NCBI GenBank assembly: GCA_002428935.1
Contig: DIYG01000023.1
Coordinates: 1 to 13,022 of the forward strand
DNA from: Halieaceae bacterium UBA6060
Lineage (GTDB): Bacteria > Pseudomonadota > Gammaproteobacteria > Pseudomonadales > Halieaceae
Length of the DNA: 13,022 nt
Direction of reading: 5' to 3'
The translations under genes and the position numbers were made by a program. Every line of letters starts with the position of its first letter. The first letter of the stretch is position 1. Shown here piece by piece: positions 6,911 through 13,022 of this stretch. Under the pieces are notes generated by a model that saw only the letters and a list, made by a program, of their open reading frames with translations, was not told the DNA's origin and did no database searches.

Positions 6911-8308
6911 TCAGTACCCCCCAGACGACCGCGCAAGATTCTCAAACCGCGTATGCTCACCAAAGAACGCCAGACGAACCGTCCCAATAGGACCATTCCG
7001 CTGCTTACCAAGGATAATCTCCGCGACCCCTTTATCCGGCGAATCCGGGTTGTAGACCTCGTCGCGATAGATAAACATGATCACGTCTGCGTCCTGCTCG
7101 ATGGCGCCCGATTCCCGCAGGTCCGAATTCACAGGCCGCTTGTTGGGCCGTTGCTCCAGGGATCGGTTGAGCTGGGACAAAGCAACCACGGGGCAACGAA
7201 ACTCTTTCGCTATAGCCTTCAAGCTGCGGGAAATTTCGGAAATCTCAGCCGTCCGCCCTTCCGTTGAACCAGCGACCTGCATGAGCTGCAGGTAATCGAT
7301 CATGATCATGGCCAGATCGCCGTGTTCGCGCTTCACACGCCGGGCGCGACTGCGCACCTCCGTGGGGGTGAGGGCGGGCGTGTCGTCGATGAGCAAAGGC
7401 GTGTTGCGCACCTTCGCCACCGCCTGGCTGAGGCTTTCCCAACCAGCCTGATCCAACTGCCCCGTGCGCACCGCCGTTTGGTTGATGCGCCCCAGGGAAG
7501 ACAGCATGCGCATCATGAGCTGCTCTGCGGGCATTTCCATGGAAAACACCAGCACCGGAGCGCCCTGTGCCAGGATCGCGTTCTCTACCAGGTTCATGGC
7601 AAAGGAGGTTTTACCCATGGAGGGTCGACCGGCGACGATAATGAGATCGGACTTTTGCAGACCGGAGGTTTTGTCATCGAGGTCGAGAAATCCGGTAGTT
7701 AAGCCGGTTATCTTGCCCCCGGCGAGACTGAGTTCCTCCACCCGCTCCAGGGTGCCCTTGAGCAGGGTCTCTACATCCAGCGGGCCGCCGGCCTTAGGCC
7801 CCTGTTCGCCGATCTGCATGATCAAGCGTTCCGCTTCATCAACCAGCTCCGCAGAGTTTCGGCCCTGGGGATTGAAGCCGCTATCGGCGATGGTTTGCGC
7901 CGCTTCGATGAGCCGACGCAGGCTGGAGCGTTCCCGCACTACCTGAGCGTAGGCGCGAATATTGGAAGCACTGGGTGTGTTTTGCGCCAGCTCGGCGAGA
8001 TAAGCGTGCCCGCCGGCCGCCTCTAGCTCACCGCTGATCTGAAGCTGATCGGCCAGGGTAACTACATCGACCGGTTCCGAGGCTTCGGCCAGTTTGCGAA
8101 TCTGACGAAAGATCAGGCGATGGTCCGGTCGGTAAAAATCCTCGGGACTGACCAGTTCGGCGACGCCGTCCCAGGCGTCTTGGGAGATCATCAGTCCGCC
8201 GAGTACGGATTGCTCCGCCTCAACAGATTGGGGCTGTAGCTTGATGCGCGCCACGTCCCCATCGAAATCCCTGGGACTTACGGGGCGCTGGGGAAGGGCA
8301 TCGGCCAT
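6911..8308 (-). CDS. dnaB: Replicative DNA helicase DnaB
   Basis: Hexameric ATP-driven helicase that unwinds DNA 5'-3' at the replication fork and binds primase. The 465 residues include the N-terminal helical domain (QSVEAEQSVLGGLM at 27-40 onward), a linker near 170-200, and the RecA-like motor with Walker A GRPSMGKTS (227-235), Walker B IMIDYLQL (335-342), and the C-terminal LGKQRNGPIG region with the arginine finger. No intein is present. The start MADALPQRPVSPRDF has a weak upstream site (GGTAGG). It is downstream of rplI on the same strand, but a strong terminator separates them, so it probably has its own promoter, which I cannot place. The protein is intact and family-typical. The convergent neighbour encodes a putative loader for it. 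Confidence 0.98.
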   Translation of the reverse strand: MADALPQRPVSPRDFDGDVARIKLQPQSVEAEQSVLGGLMISQDAWDGVAELVSPEDFYRPDHRLIFRQIRKLAEASEPVDVVTLADQLQISGELEAAGGHAYLAELAQNTPSASNIRAYAQVVRERSSLRRLIEAAQTIADSGFNPQGRNSAELVDEAERLIMQIGEQGPKAGGPLDVETLLKGTLERVEELSLAGGKITGLTTGFLDLDDKTSGLQKSDLIIVAGRPSMGKTSFAMNLVENAILAQGAPVLVFSMEMPAEQLMMRMLSSLGRINQTAVRTGQLDQAGWESLSQAVAKVRNTPLLIDDTPALTPTEVRSRARRVKREHGDLAMIMIDYLQLMQVAGSTEGRTAEISEISRSLKAIAKEFRCPVVALSQLNRSLEQRPNKRPVNSDLRESGAIEQDADVIMFIYRDEVYNPDSPDKGVAEIILGKQRNGPIGTVRLAFFGEHTRFENLARSSGGY

Positions 8309-8360
8309 GCGGTCTACCTACCGGATCGGCCCCTCAGAGTAGCCCAAAGGGCCGACGTAT

Positions 8361-8393
8361 TAAAAGCAAACGCGACGGCAAAGCGTCGCGTTT
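8361..8393 (-). terminator. Intrinsic terminator after rplI
   Basis: AAACGCGACG (8368-8377) and CGTCGCGTTT (8384-8393) form a perfect 10-bp stem with a 6-nt loop. On the minus strand it is followed by GCTTTTAATA. It lies 17 nt after the rplI stop and closes the rpsF-rpsR-rplI operon before dnaB. Confidence 0.88.
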
Positions 8394-8410
8394 CGCAGTA
8401 AACCGGGGAC

Positions 8411-8860
8411 TTACTCCGGTACCACCGCCAGGGTGATGTCGGTCATAACTTCCGGGTGGAGCTGCACAGCCACGCTGTACTCACCGGTTTCGCGCAGGGC
8501 CCCTTCAGGCAGGCGAACCTCGGCTTTATCGATGCTGCAGCCTGCGGCGCTTACCGCCTCGGCGATATCCCGAGTACCCACAGAGCCAAACAGCTTGCCC
8601 TCTTCGCCTGCATTCGCTTCGATGGTGATCACATCGAGGGCCGCCAGAGCTTCGGCGCGAGTCTGAGCCGCCGTCAGGGCTTCTGCCGCAGCGCGCTCAA
8701 GCTCCGCGCGTCGGGCTTCAAACTCCGCCACATTGGCATCCGTTGCTGGAACGGCTTTGCCCTGGGGAATCAGGTAGTTGCGGCCATATCCGGCCTTAAC
8801 GGAGACCTTGTCGCCAAGCCCACCCAGGTTGCCGATGTTCTCAAGCAGAATCACTTCCAT
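8411..8860 (-). CDS. rplI: 50S ribosomal protein L9
   Basis: Component of the large ribosomal subunit that binds 23S rRNA near the L1 stalk and helps keep the reading frame. The 149 residues match the family: the N-terminal RNA-binding domain (MEVILLENIGNLGGLGDKVSVKAGYGRNYLIP signature region, residues 1-32), a long Ala/Glu-rich connecting helix at about 45-75, and the C-terminal domain with GKLFGSVGTRDIAEA. The ribosome site GAGGA precedes ATG at 8860. Last gene of the rpsF operon, followed by a strong terminator. Confidence 0.98.
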   Translation of the reverse strand: MEVILLENIGNLGGLGDKVSVKAGYGRNYLIPQGKAVPATDANVAEFEARRAELERAAAEALTAAQTRAEALAALDVITIEANAGEEGKLFGSVGTRDIAEAVSAAGCSIDKAEVRLPEGALRETGEYSVAVQLHPEVMTDITLAVVPE

Positions 8861-8877
8861 GGTGTCTTCCTCATAAG

Positions 8878-8895
8878 CGGGACAGCGTTGTCCCG
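8878..8895 (-). promoter_or_regulatory. Intercistronic hairpin upstream of rplI
   Basis: CGGGACA/TGTCCCG, a perfect 7-bp stem with a 4-nt loop, between the membrane-protein gene and rplI. No T-tract follows on the minus strand. It could stabilise or process the mRNA so that rplI is expressed differently from the gene before it. Confidence 0.4.
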
Positions 8896-8914
8896 ACTGT
8901 TCTTCAAATACTGT

Positions 8915-9946
8915 TTAGTCTTTATTGGACCGATCAGCGGGAGAATCCCCGTCTTCTTCGGTCTCCTCGCGCCGAAAACCGTCTCGGTGCTCGGATTGAT
9001 CCTCTTCGAGTCGCTGCGCCGAGTCGTGCGGCTCGTTTCCTTGCTCCACATCAGACTCTGGGTTTCGCTCCGTATCTGCCTCGACCGCACCGGTCGGTGC
9101 CCAGCGGCGGCGAAAGTTCAACAGGGCGTCGGCAAGCACCAGGCCCACCAATGCCAGTTTGGCCGCGTCAAACACCAGCCACGCCGCATAGATACCCCCA
9201 AGCCAGAAACTTCCCTGACCTCGATACGCCGCGCGGGCGTGGAGCAACGCAAACCCCGCAATGGTCAAAGGCAACAGCAGGGTGGCTCCCCAACTTCGCC
9301 ATTGCAGACCCATCGCCGCAATGGCCACGGCACCCATCCCCAGAGCCCAGACCAAAGCTGGGGGGAACCGCAGAGCCCGAAACTCTTCGCCAAAGCCTCC
9401 GGGGTTGTACAAAGCCGCCTGCCAGTAACGAGCCAGCGCCAGGCACAAAAAGCTCAACACACCGTTGGCGACGCCCATCATGCCTGCCAGCTGGATCTTG
9501 CTCGGTGCCTGCAAGCCCAGAGGCTCGGCTCCGGAAGAGCGAGCGTTTTCCTCAAGGCTCGCAAAGAACTCCGCAAAAACCCGCGACAGCTCTTCGAGCA
9601 TGGGTTCACCAAACCCCAGGAGCAGCGCCCCTGTCAGCAATGCGACTCCCGTGCTTGCCAGGGCCGTCAGCGCCAGGTCTATGGTCGCTCGCAGGACAAA
9701 AGCCAGCAGAGCCGTACCGACAACCAGCGCCAGGGCACTGCTATCCCCCGTTACCCGCGTAAGGACCATCCCCGGCAGGGATGCCCAGAGCAGTAACCAA
9801 AAACCTTCCCGATGACCTTTTCGCAGCGTAACCAGAGCAACGACGGCGGCGGCAATCCAGGCAAAAAGCAGACTACCCGCGCTCGCAATAGCCAGGAGCA
9901 GCGCTCGAAAGCGCCCGCTCATGGCGAAATTGGCCAGGCCGCGCAT
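8915..9946 (-). CDS. DUF2232-type integral membrane protein
   Basis: Function unknown. Of 343 residues, roughly the first 280 hold about seven to eight hydrophobic segments (approximately 13-40, 47-63, 70-86, 89-111, 152-172, 196-214, 219-236, 249-277), so it is a multi-pass inner-membrane protein. The motif NPGGFGEEFRALR near 181-193 is characteristic, in my recollection, of the DUF2232/YybS-like proteins that occupy this position between rpsR and rplI in Pseudomonas. The last 60 residues form a hydrophilic, highly acidic tail, probably disordered and cytosolic. The upstream ribosome site is poor, so translation may be weak or coupled to rpsR, 49 nt before. The start at residue 9 (MSGRF) is an alternative without a better site. 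Confidence 0.85.
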   Translation of the reverse strand: MRGLANFAMSGRFRALLLAIASAGSLLFAWIAAAVVALVTLRKGHREGFWLLLWASLPGMVLTRVTGDSSALALVVGTALLAFVLRATIDLALTALASTGVALLTGALLLGFGEPMLEELSRVFAEFFASLEENARSSGAEPLGLQAPSKIQLAGMMGVANGVLSFLCLALARYWQAALYNPGGFGEEFRALRFPPALVWALGMGAVAIAAMGLQWRSWGATLLLPLTIAGFALLHARAAYRGQGSFWLGGIYAAWLVFDAAKLALVGLVLADALLNFRRRWAPTGAVEADTERNPESDVEQGNEPHDSAQRLEEDQSEHRDGFRREETEEDGDSPADRSNKD

Positions 9947-9964
9947 ACCGGTTGCTAGGAAAGT

Positions 9965-9990
9965 GAGGCTGAACTTGAGAGCCCAGCCTC
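9965..9990 (-). promoter_or_regulatory. Hairpin between rpsR and the membrane-protein gene
   Basis: GAGGCTG (9965-9971) and CAGCCTC (9984-9990) form a 7-bp perfect stem with a 12-nt loop just after the rpsR stop. There is no T-tract. It is possibly an mRNA 3'-end or processing structure that lowers expression of the next gene. Confidence 0.4.
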
Positions 9991-9995
9991 AGCGA

Positions 9996-10223
9996 TCAAC
10001 GATGGCCGTCGGTATAGGGCAGCAGAGCCAGAAAACGCGCGCGCTTTACCGCGGTGGACAGCTGGCGCTGGTACCGGGCCTTGGTACCGGTAATCCGACT
10101 CGGAACAATCTTGCCCGTTTCAGACACATAGGCCTTCAGCGTGTCCAGATCTTTGTAGTCGATTTCCTTAACGCCTTCGGCGGTAAAACGACAAAACTTA
10201 CGACGACGAAAAAAACGTGCCAC
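9996..10223 (-). CDS. rpsR: 30S ribosomal protein S18 (GTG start)
   Basis: Small-subunit protein that pairs with S6 on the 16S rRNA platform. The 75 residues are fully canonical: RRRKFCRFTAEGVKEIDYKD, then LKAYVSETGKIVPSRITGT and QRQLSTAVKRARFLALLPYTD. The initiation codon is GTG at 10223, with GGGAG (10232-10236 on the complement) 8 nt upstream. No ATG fits the family N-terminus (MARFFRR). Only 38 nt separate it from rpsF, so no priB lies between them, unlike in E. coli. Confidence 0.98.
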   Translation of the reverse strand: MARFFRRRKFCRFTAEGVKEIDYKDLDTLKAYVSETGKIVPSRITGTKARYQRQLSTAVKRARFLALLPYTDGHR

Positions 10224-10261
10224 TATCGTATCTCCCTTATCTATTGCTCACCGGTGCGCCC

Positions 10262-10687
10262 TCAGGCTTCCGGGGAAGCCTCTTCAGCACTAGCAGCTTC
10301 AGCCTGCTCGCGGGGCTTCTCACTTGCCTGACGCTCCTCGTAACGAGACTTGCGCTCACGGCTTTCCTTTTCCGCTTTCATGATCGGTGATTCGGCAACG
10401 ACCGGTTCATCGCGGCGAATTACCAGATTACGGATCACTGCATCGTTGTAGCGGAAGGTCGTGGTGAGTTCGTCCATGGCTTCGTTGGAAGCCTCGACGT
10501 TCATGAGGATGTAGTGGGCTTTATGCACCTTGGCGATGGGGTAGGCCAACTGACGACGGCCCCAGTCTTCCAGGCGATGGACGGACCCGCCGTCCTTGGT
10601 GATGGTGTTGCTGTAGCGTTCAATCATGCCCGGGACCTGCTCAGACTGGTCCGGATGCACCATGAACACGATTTCGTAGTGTCGCAT
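10262..10687 (-). CDS. rpsF: 30S ribosomal protein S6
   Basis: Small-subunit protein forming a heterodimer with S18. The 141 residues begin MRHYEIVFMVHPDQSEQVPG, as in E. coli, and keep RLEDWGRRQLAYPI, KAHYILMNVEA and FRYNDAVIRNLV. The C-terminal tail, about 45 residues, is acidic and lysine/arginine-rich, and in E. coli the corresponding tail receives added glutamates (known for that species only). The ATG at 10687 is preceded by AAGGAG (10695-10700) 7 nt upstream; a TTG one codon earlier is open but not the start. First gene of the operon. Confidence 0.98.
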   Translation of the reverse strand: MRHYEIVFMVHPDQSEQVPGMIERYSNTITKDGGSVHRLEDWGRRQLAYPIAKVHKAHYILMNVEASNEAMDELTTTFRYNDAVIRNLVIRRDEPVVAESPIMKAEKESRERKSRYEERQASEKPREQAEAASAEEASPEA

Positions 10688-10710
10688 CAACGAGCTCCTT
10701 ACGGATTAAA

Positions 10711-10765
10711 GCCGCTCATACGCCATGGCATGATGCGGCAAGGAGATGCGGCCAAATTTTGACCG
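10711..10765 (-). promoter_or_regulatory. Structured rpsF leader, possible S6:S18 autoregulatory element
   Basis: The leader between the predicted promoter and rpsF folds into two hairpins. One is at 10749-10765 (CGGTCAA paired to TTTGGCCG with a short loop). The other is at 10711-10739 (GCCGC/GCGGC, one bulged base, TCAT/ATGA, small apical helix). The second ends 23 nt before the start codon and displays GCCG sequences. S6:S18 complexes are known to repress by binding a CCG-containing leader hairpin in many bacteria. The fit here is by position and general shape only. Confidence 0.4.
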
Positions 10766-10784
10766 CCCAATTTTTGAGGCGCGG

Positions 10785-10813
10785 ATTCTACCGACGTGGT
10801 ACGCCAAGGGCAA
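10785..10813 (-). promoter_or_regulatory. Sigma70 promoter of the rpsF operon
   Basis: On the minus strand: TTGCCC (10808-10813), exactly 17 bp of spacer, then TAGAAT (10785-10790). The expected start is near 10778, giving a leader of about 90 nt. The bases after the -10 (CCGCGCC) form a GC-rich discriminator, typical of stringently controlled ribosomal promoters. Confidence 0.75.
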
Positions 10814-10892
10814 GAGAGAGTCTTTTCAATAACAGATGAGCCTGAAGGGCGTCTGCCCTGGCCTAGAAGGTGCCCTTGAGCATCGTGCCCGG

Positions 10893-10924
10893 TAAAAAAA
10901 GAAACGGCTCCTATCAAGGAGCCG
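10893..10924 (-). terminator. Intrinsic terminator after the cupredoxin-like gene
   Basis: CGGCTCCT/AGGAGCCG, a perfect 8-bp stem with a 4-nt loop (10905-10924), followed on the minus strand by TTTCTTTTTTTACC. It ends transcription of the gene that stops at 10997 before the rpsF promoter. Confidence 0.92.
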
Positions 10925-10943
10925 CGGACACCTATAGTTTGCC

Positions 10944-10987
10944 TGGGCCGAACGCCCTCCCCCCGGAGACCTAACCAGTTCGGCCCA
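10944..10987 (-). repeat. 10-bp inverted repeat in the 3' region of the cupredoxin-like gene
   Basis: TGGGCCGAAC (10944-10953) and GTTCGGCCCA (10978-10987) are perfect inverted copies around a 24-nt, C-rich loop, between the stop codon and the terminator. It may protect the mRNA 3' end or be a protein-binding site. Function unknown. Confidence 0.6.
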
Positions 10988-10996
10988 AGCAGGTGA

Positions 10997-11383
10997 TCAC
11001 GATTTGATCACGTCCAGGTCATACCAGGGAGTCGGATTGATGGGGCAGCGGAAACGAACGCCATCGGCGCCCACGGTAACCCGAGAGATGCGGGTTTCAC
11101 CGGGCTCGAGGGGGAACATGTCCAGGTTTTCGCGCTTTTTCAGGTCTTGAATCTGAAAACCGACCAACTTGTCCGCCCGGTTCGTGATGACAAACTCATA
11201 CTCACCCGCCTTGAGACCAGCGAGGGTTTCATGAGCGGAAAAGTAACCGCCGTATTCGTCAAGGTGAATTACCGTCACACCGTCATTGCGAGTCTGCGGC
11301 GTATCGGCCAGCGCCTGGGCGCCAAATCCGCTGAGCATTGCGATGGCGGTAAGGGTGGCAAAAATGGTTCTAAACAGTTTCAT
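10997..11383 (-). CDS. Secreted cupredoxin-like protein lacking most copper ligands
   Basis: Precursor of 128 residues. MKLFRTIFATLTAIAMLSGFGAQALA is a typical Sec signal peptide with predicted cleavage after Ala26, giving a periplasmic protein of about 102 residues. The mature part reads as a small beta-sandwich: AGEYEFVITNRADKLVGFQIQ (59-79), PGETRISRVTV (94-104), then VRFRCPINPTPWYDL (109-123). The spacing recalls cupredoxins, with one cysteine (C113). The usual first histidine (HGF) is replaced by VGF, and no His or Met follows the cysteine, so a type 1 copper site looks lost. I chose the start at 11383: AGGAG lies 7 nt upstream, and it opens the signal peptide. It is divergent from an AraC-type regulator that may control it, and is followed by a strong terminator. 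Fold assignment is moderate; function unknown. Confidence 0.7.
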   Translation of the reverse strand: MKLFRTIFATLTAIAMLSGFGAQALADTPQTRNDGVTVIHLDEYGGYFSAHETLAGLKAGEYEFVITNRADKLVGFQIQDLKKRENLDMFPLEPGETRISRVTVGADGVRFRCPINPTPWYDLDVIKS

Positions 11384-11493
11384 AAGTGATCTCCTGATTG
11401 GGAATGAAAACATCGGGCAAGCGTGCTGCCTGTTCGATGGAGACACTGTATCCTCGAAGATCCGTACTCCTTGCATTCTCTAGTCCATAATTT
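11384..11493. promoter_or_regulatory. Divergent control region of the cupredoxin-like and AraC genes
   Basis: 110 bp shared by both genes. The imperfect palindrome ATCCTCGAAGAT (11450-11461) is near the middle. CATAAT at 11486-11491 looks like a -10, but lies too close to the AraC start codon. No pair of -35/-10 boxes is convincing on either strand. Confidence 0.35.
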
Positions 11494-12402
11494 ATGTCTT
11501 TAAGTCCGACTTTCTATCTAAACACTCCCGACGGGCTGAGTTCTCTCCTCAAGCACCTGGAATTGCAGGCCGAGGTCTATGTGAACGGGGATTTCTGCGG
11601 AGCCTGGGCTGTGGACACGTCCGGCTCAAGGCGCATCCCATTTCACCTGGTGGGTGACGGTGTGGCCTGGCTGCACCTTGATGACAGACCTGCGCGGTCC
11701 CTCCAGCCCGGACAGCTCGCGGTGTTTCCCAGAGACCGGCGTCACGTAATCGCCCACTCGGAAGAAGCACCGGCGGAAACCGCCGTCAACGCCGGTATGG
11801 AGGGCGAGGGGGAGGTCACTCGATTGATCTGCGGTTTCTTTGAGTTTAAACAGCGCTCCGTTTGGCCCTTGCTAGAGACCTTGCCGGAAGTCGTGGTCTT
11901 GGATCTATCGGAAAATGAGTCACCCCTCGGGAGCATGGTGGTAAAGCTGTTGGTGAGCGAACTCAAGGGTGCCGCTCCGGGTCACTACGACGTGGTGAAT
12001 CACCTTGCTCATCTCTTGTTCGTAGAGGTTTTGCGACAACAGCTTGCCGAAGGATCAATTCGAGAGGGACTGCTCGCCGCGCTCTTCGATACGCGGATCA
12101 GCCGGGCCCTGGCCTCTATGCACCGCGAGCCGGGGAATCGATGGTCCCTGGAAAGCCTGGCAGAGGAGGCAGCCATGAGTCGCACCACGTTTGCGGAGCA
12201 GTTTCGTAAGCTGGTGGGTGAAACACCGCTTCACTATTTGGCCGGCTGGCGTATGGAGCTTGCCCGCAAGCTTCTGCAAACGACGCCTCTGACGTTGGCG
12301 GAAATCGCCGATCGCTGTGGCTACGAGTCGGAATCGGCGTTTCAAAAAGCCTATCGGCGCATCCAGGGGGAAAGCGCGGGCGCAACCCGGCGTAAAGCGT
12401 AG
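11494..12402 (+). CDS. AraC-family transcriptional regulator with cupin-type sensor domain
   Basis: DNA-binding activator or repressor of 302 residues. Residues 8-200 form the ligand-sensing half: the region AEVYVNGDFCGAWAV, IPFHLVGDGVAWLHLD and LQPGQLAVFPRDRRHVI resembles the cupin_6 (AraC_binding) family. Residues 200-300 hold the AraC DNA-binding domain with two helix-turn-helix units: SLESLAEEAAMSRTTFAEQFRKLVGETP (218-245) and TLAEIADRCGYESESAFQKAYRR (267-289), ending GESAGATRR. The ligand is unknown. It is divergent from the cupredoxin-like gene, its likely target, and converges on rlmB with only 13 nt between stops. The ATG at 11494 has no visible Shine-Dalgarno sequence; no later ATG is suitable. 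Confidence 0.92.
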   Translation: MSLSPTFYLNTPDGLSSLLKHLELQAEVYVNGDFCGAWAVDTSGSRRIPFHLVGDGVAWLHLDDRPARSLQPGQLAVFPRDRRHVIAHSEEAPAETAVNAGMEGEGEVTRLICGFFEFKQRSVWPLLETLPEVVVLDLSENESPLGSMVVKLLVSELKGAAPGHYDVVNHLAHLLFVEVLRQQLAEGSIREGLLAALFDTRISRALASMHREPGNRWSLESLAEEAAMSRTTFAEQFRKLVGETPLHYLAGWRMELARKLLQTTPLTLAEIADRCGYESESAFQKAYRRIQGESAGATRRKA

Positions 12403-12415
12403 AGCGAACCGAAGC

Positions 12416-13022
12416 TTACGGCGCGAGCGCACCCTCACTGGGCTCGACCAGAGCATTGGGAAACCCGCGCTGGCGGCCAATTTCAAACAGACACACACCG
12501 GTAGCGACGGAGACATTGAGGCTGCTCACCGCGCCCGCCATGGGTAGACGCACAAGAAAGTCACAGTGCTCACGAGTCAAGCGACGCAAACCACTACCCT
12601 CACTGCCCATGACCAACGCGAGAGGACCAGTAAGTTCTTTCTCATAAAGATATTCGTCAGCCTCTCCCGCTGTGCCATAAATCCAAAGACCCGCCTCTTT
12701 AAGCCCGTCAAGGGCACGAGCTAGATTGGTCACGCGCACCAGGGGCACGGTTTCCGTGGCCCCACAAGCTACTTTGCGTACCACGCCGGTGATATCCGCC
12801 GCATTGTCTTTGGGCACTACCACCGCCGTAACCCCAGCCGCATCGGCGCTGCGTAAACAGGCCCCCAAATTGTGGGGATCGGTTACCCCATCCAAAACCA
12901 ATACCAGGGCCCGAGGATTGTCCCTGAGCGCATCTTTCAATTGGGCTTCGCTCCAACGCAGATCCGCTGCGCGGGAGCTTTCTGATGGACCCAGAACCGC
13001 GACGACACCCTGGTGTCGTCCC
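12416..13022 (-). CDS. rlmB: 23S rRNA (guanosine-2251-2'-O)-methyltransferase RlmB, 5' end cut by the window
   Basis: SPOUT/TrmH-family enzyme that methylates the ribose of G2251 in the 23S rRNA P-loop using S-adenosylmethionine. The visible 201 codons cover the catalytic domain. They include RHQGVVA at the linker, LVLDGVTDPHNLGACLRSAD (motif 1, with the catalytic-type Asn and Arg), LVMGSEGSGLRRLTREHCD (motif 2), and LPMAGAVSSLNVSVATG (motif 3, knot). The frame is open to the right window edge, so the N-terminal RNA-binding domain and start lie outside. The TTG at 12940 is not a start, since conserved family sequence continues before it. In E. coli rlmB is also just upstream of the rpsF operon; here two extra genes separate them. 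Confidence 0.95.
   Translation of the reverse strand, partial: GRHQGVVAVLGPSESSRAADLRWSEAQLKDALRDNPRALVLVLDGVTDPHNLGACLRSADAAGVTAVVVPKDNAADITGVVRKVACGATETVPLVRVTNLARALDGLKEAGLWIYGTAGEADEYLYEKELTGPLALVMGSEGSGLRRLTREHCDFLVRLPMAGAVSSLNVSVATGVCLFEIGRQRGFPNALVEPSEGALAP

Noticed and set aside
8456..9796. Long plus-strand open frame antisense to rplI and the membrane-protein gene
   Set aside because: The opposite strand holds recognisable rplI and a membrane protein with typical operon signals; the antisense product is low-complexity.
10846..10859. Small hairpin AGGGC/GCCCT upstream of the rpsF promoter
   Set aside because: A 5-bp stem without a T-tract, just after a much better terminator; likely chance.
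1..13022. tRNA or rRNA genes
   Set aside because: No cloverleaf-like segments or rRNA sequence were seen in the gaps, which are mostly short and accounted for.

Overview
The window reads as chromosomal DNA of a gammaproteobacterium of moderately high GC, probably a marine lineage near the Cellvibrionales/Halieaceae. The glyA, ettA, radA, dnaB, rplI, rpsR, rpsF and rlmB products are close to their gammaproteobacterial families. A DUF2232-type membrane gene lies between rpsR and rplI, as in Pseudomonas, and priB is missing from the rpsF-rpsR gap. The lineage is inference; the gene content is read directly.

Layout from left to right. glyA (minus) and ettA (plus) diverge from a 208 bp gap. A small PilZ-domain gene (plus) follows ettA and converges on radA (minus). 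radA diverges from two overlapping plus-strand genes: a protein with a DnaT-type C-terminal domain, and a protein resembling the phage lambda P helicase loader. A 388 bp gene-free gap follows. It holds a small hairpin, 8.6 copies of an 8 bp tandem repeat, and a 79 nt two-part hairpin whose only two arm mismatches become G-U pairs in plus-strand RNA. Beyond the gap is dnaB on the minus strand, facing the loader-like gene.

Right of dnaB is the minus-strand ribosomal cluster rpsF-rpsR-(DUF2232-like)-rplI. It has a strong predicted sigma70 promoter with a GC-rich discriminator, a structured leader before rpsF, and an intrinsic terminator after rplI. Between this operon and the truncated rlmB lie two divergent genes: a secreted cupredoxin-like protein (minus, with a clear terminator) and an AraC-family regulator with a cupin-type sensor domain (plus).

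Functionally, the left and right thirds are core translation and one-carbon metabolism (SHMT, the EttA ribosome throttle, ribosomal proteins, a 23S rRNA methyltransferase). The centre is replication and repair (RadA, DnaT-like protein, lambda P-like loader, DnaB). The most interesting unit is this centre: a chromosomal primosome/helicase-loader pair of phage type beside the replicative helicase gene, with an unusual structured and repetitive spacer between them. It may be a domesticated phage helicase-loading module in a bacterium with no DnaC in view.
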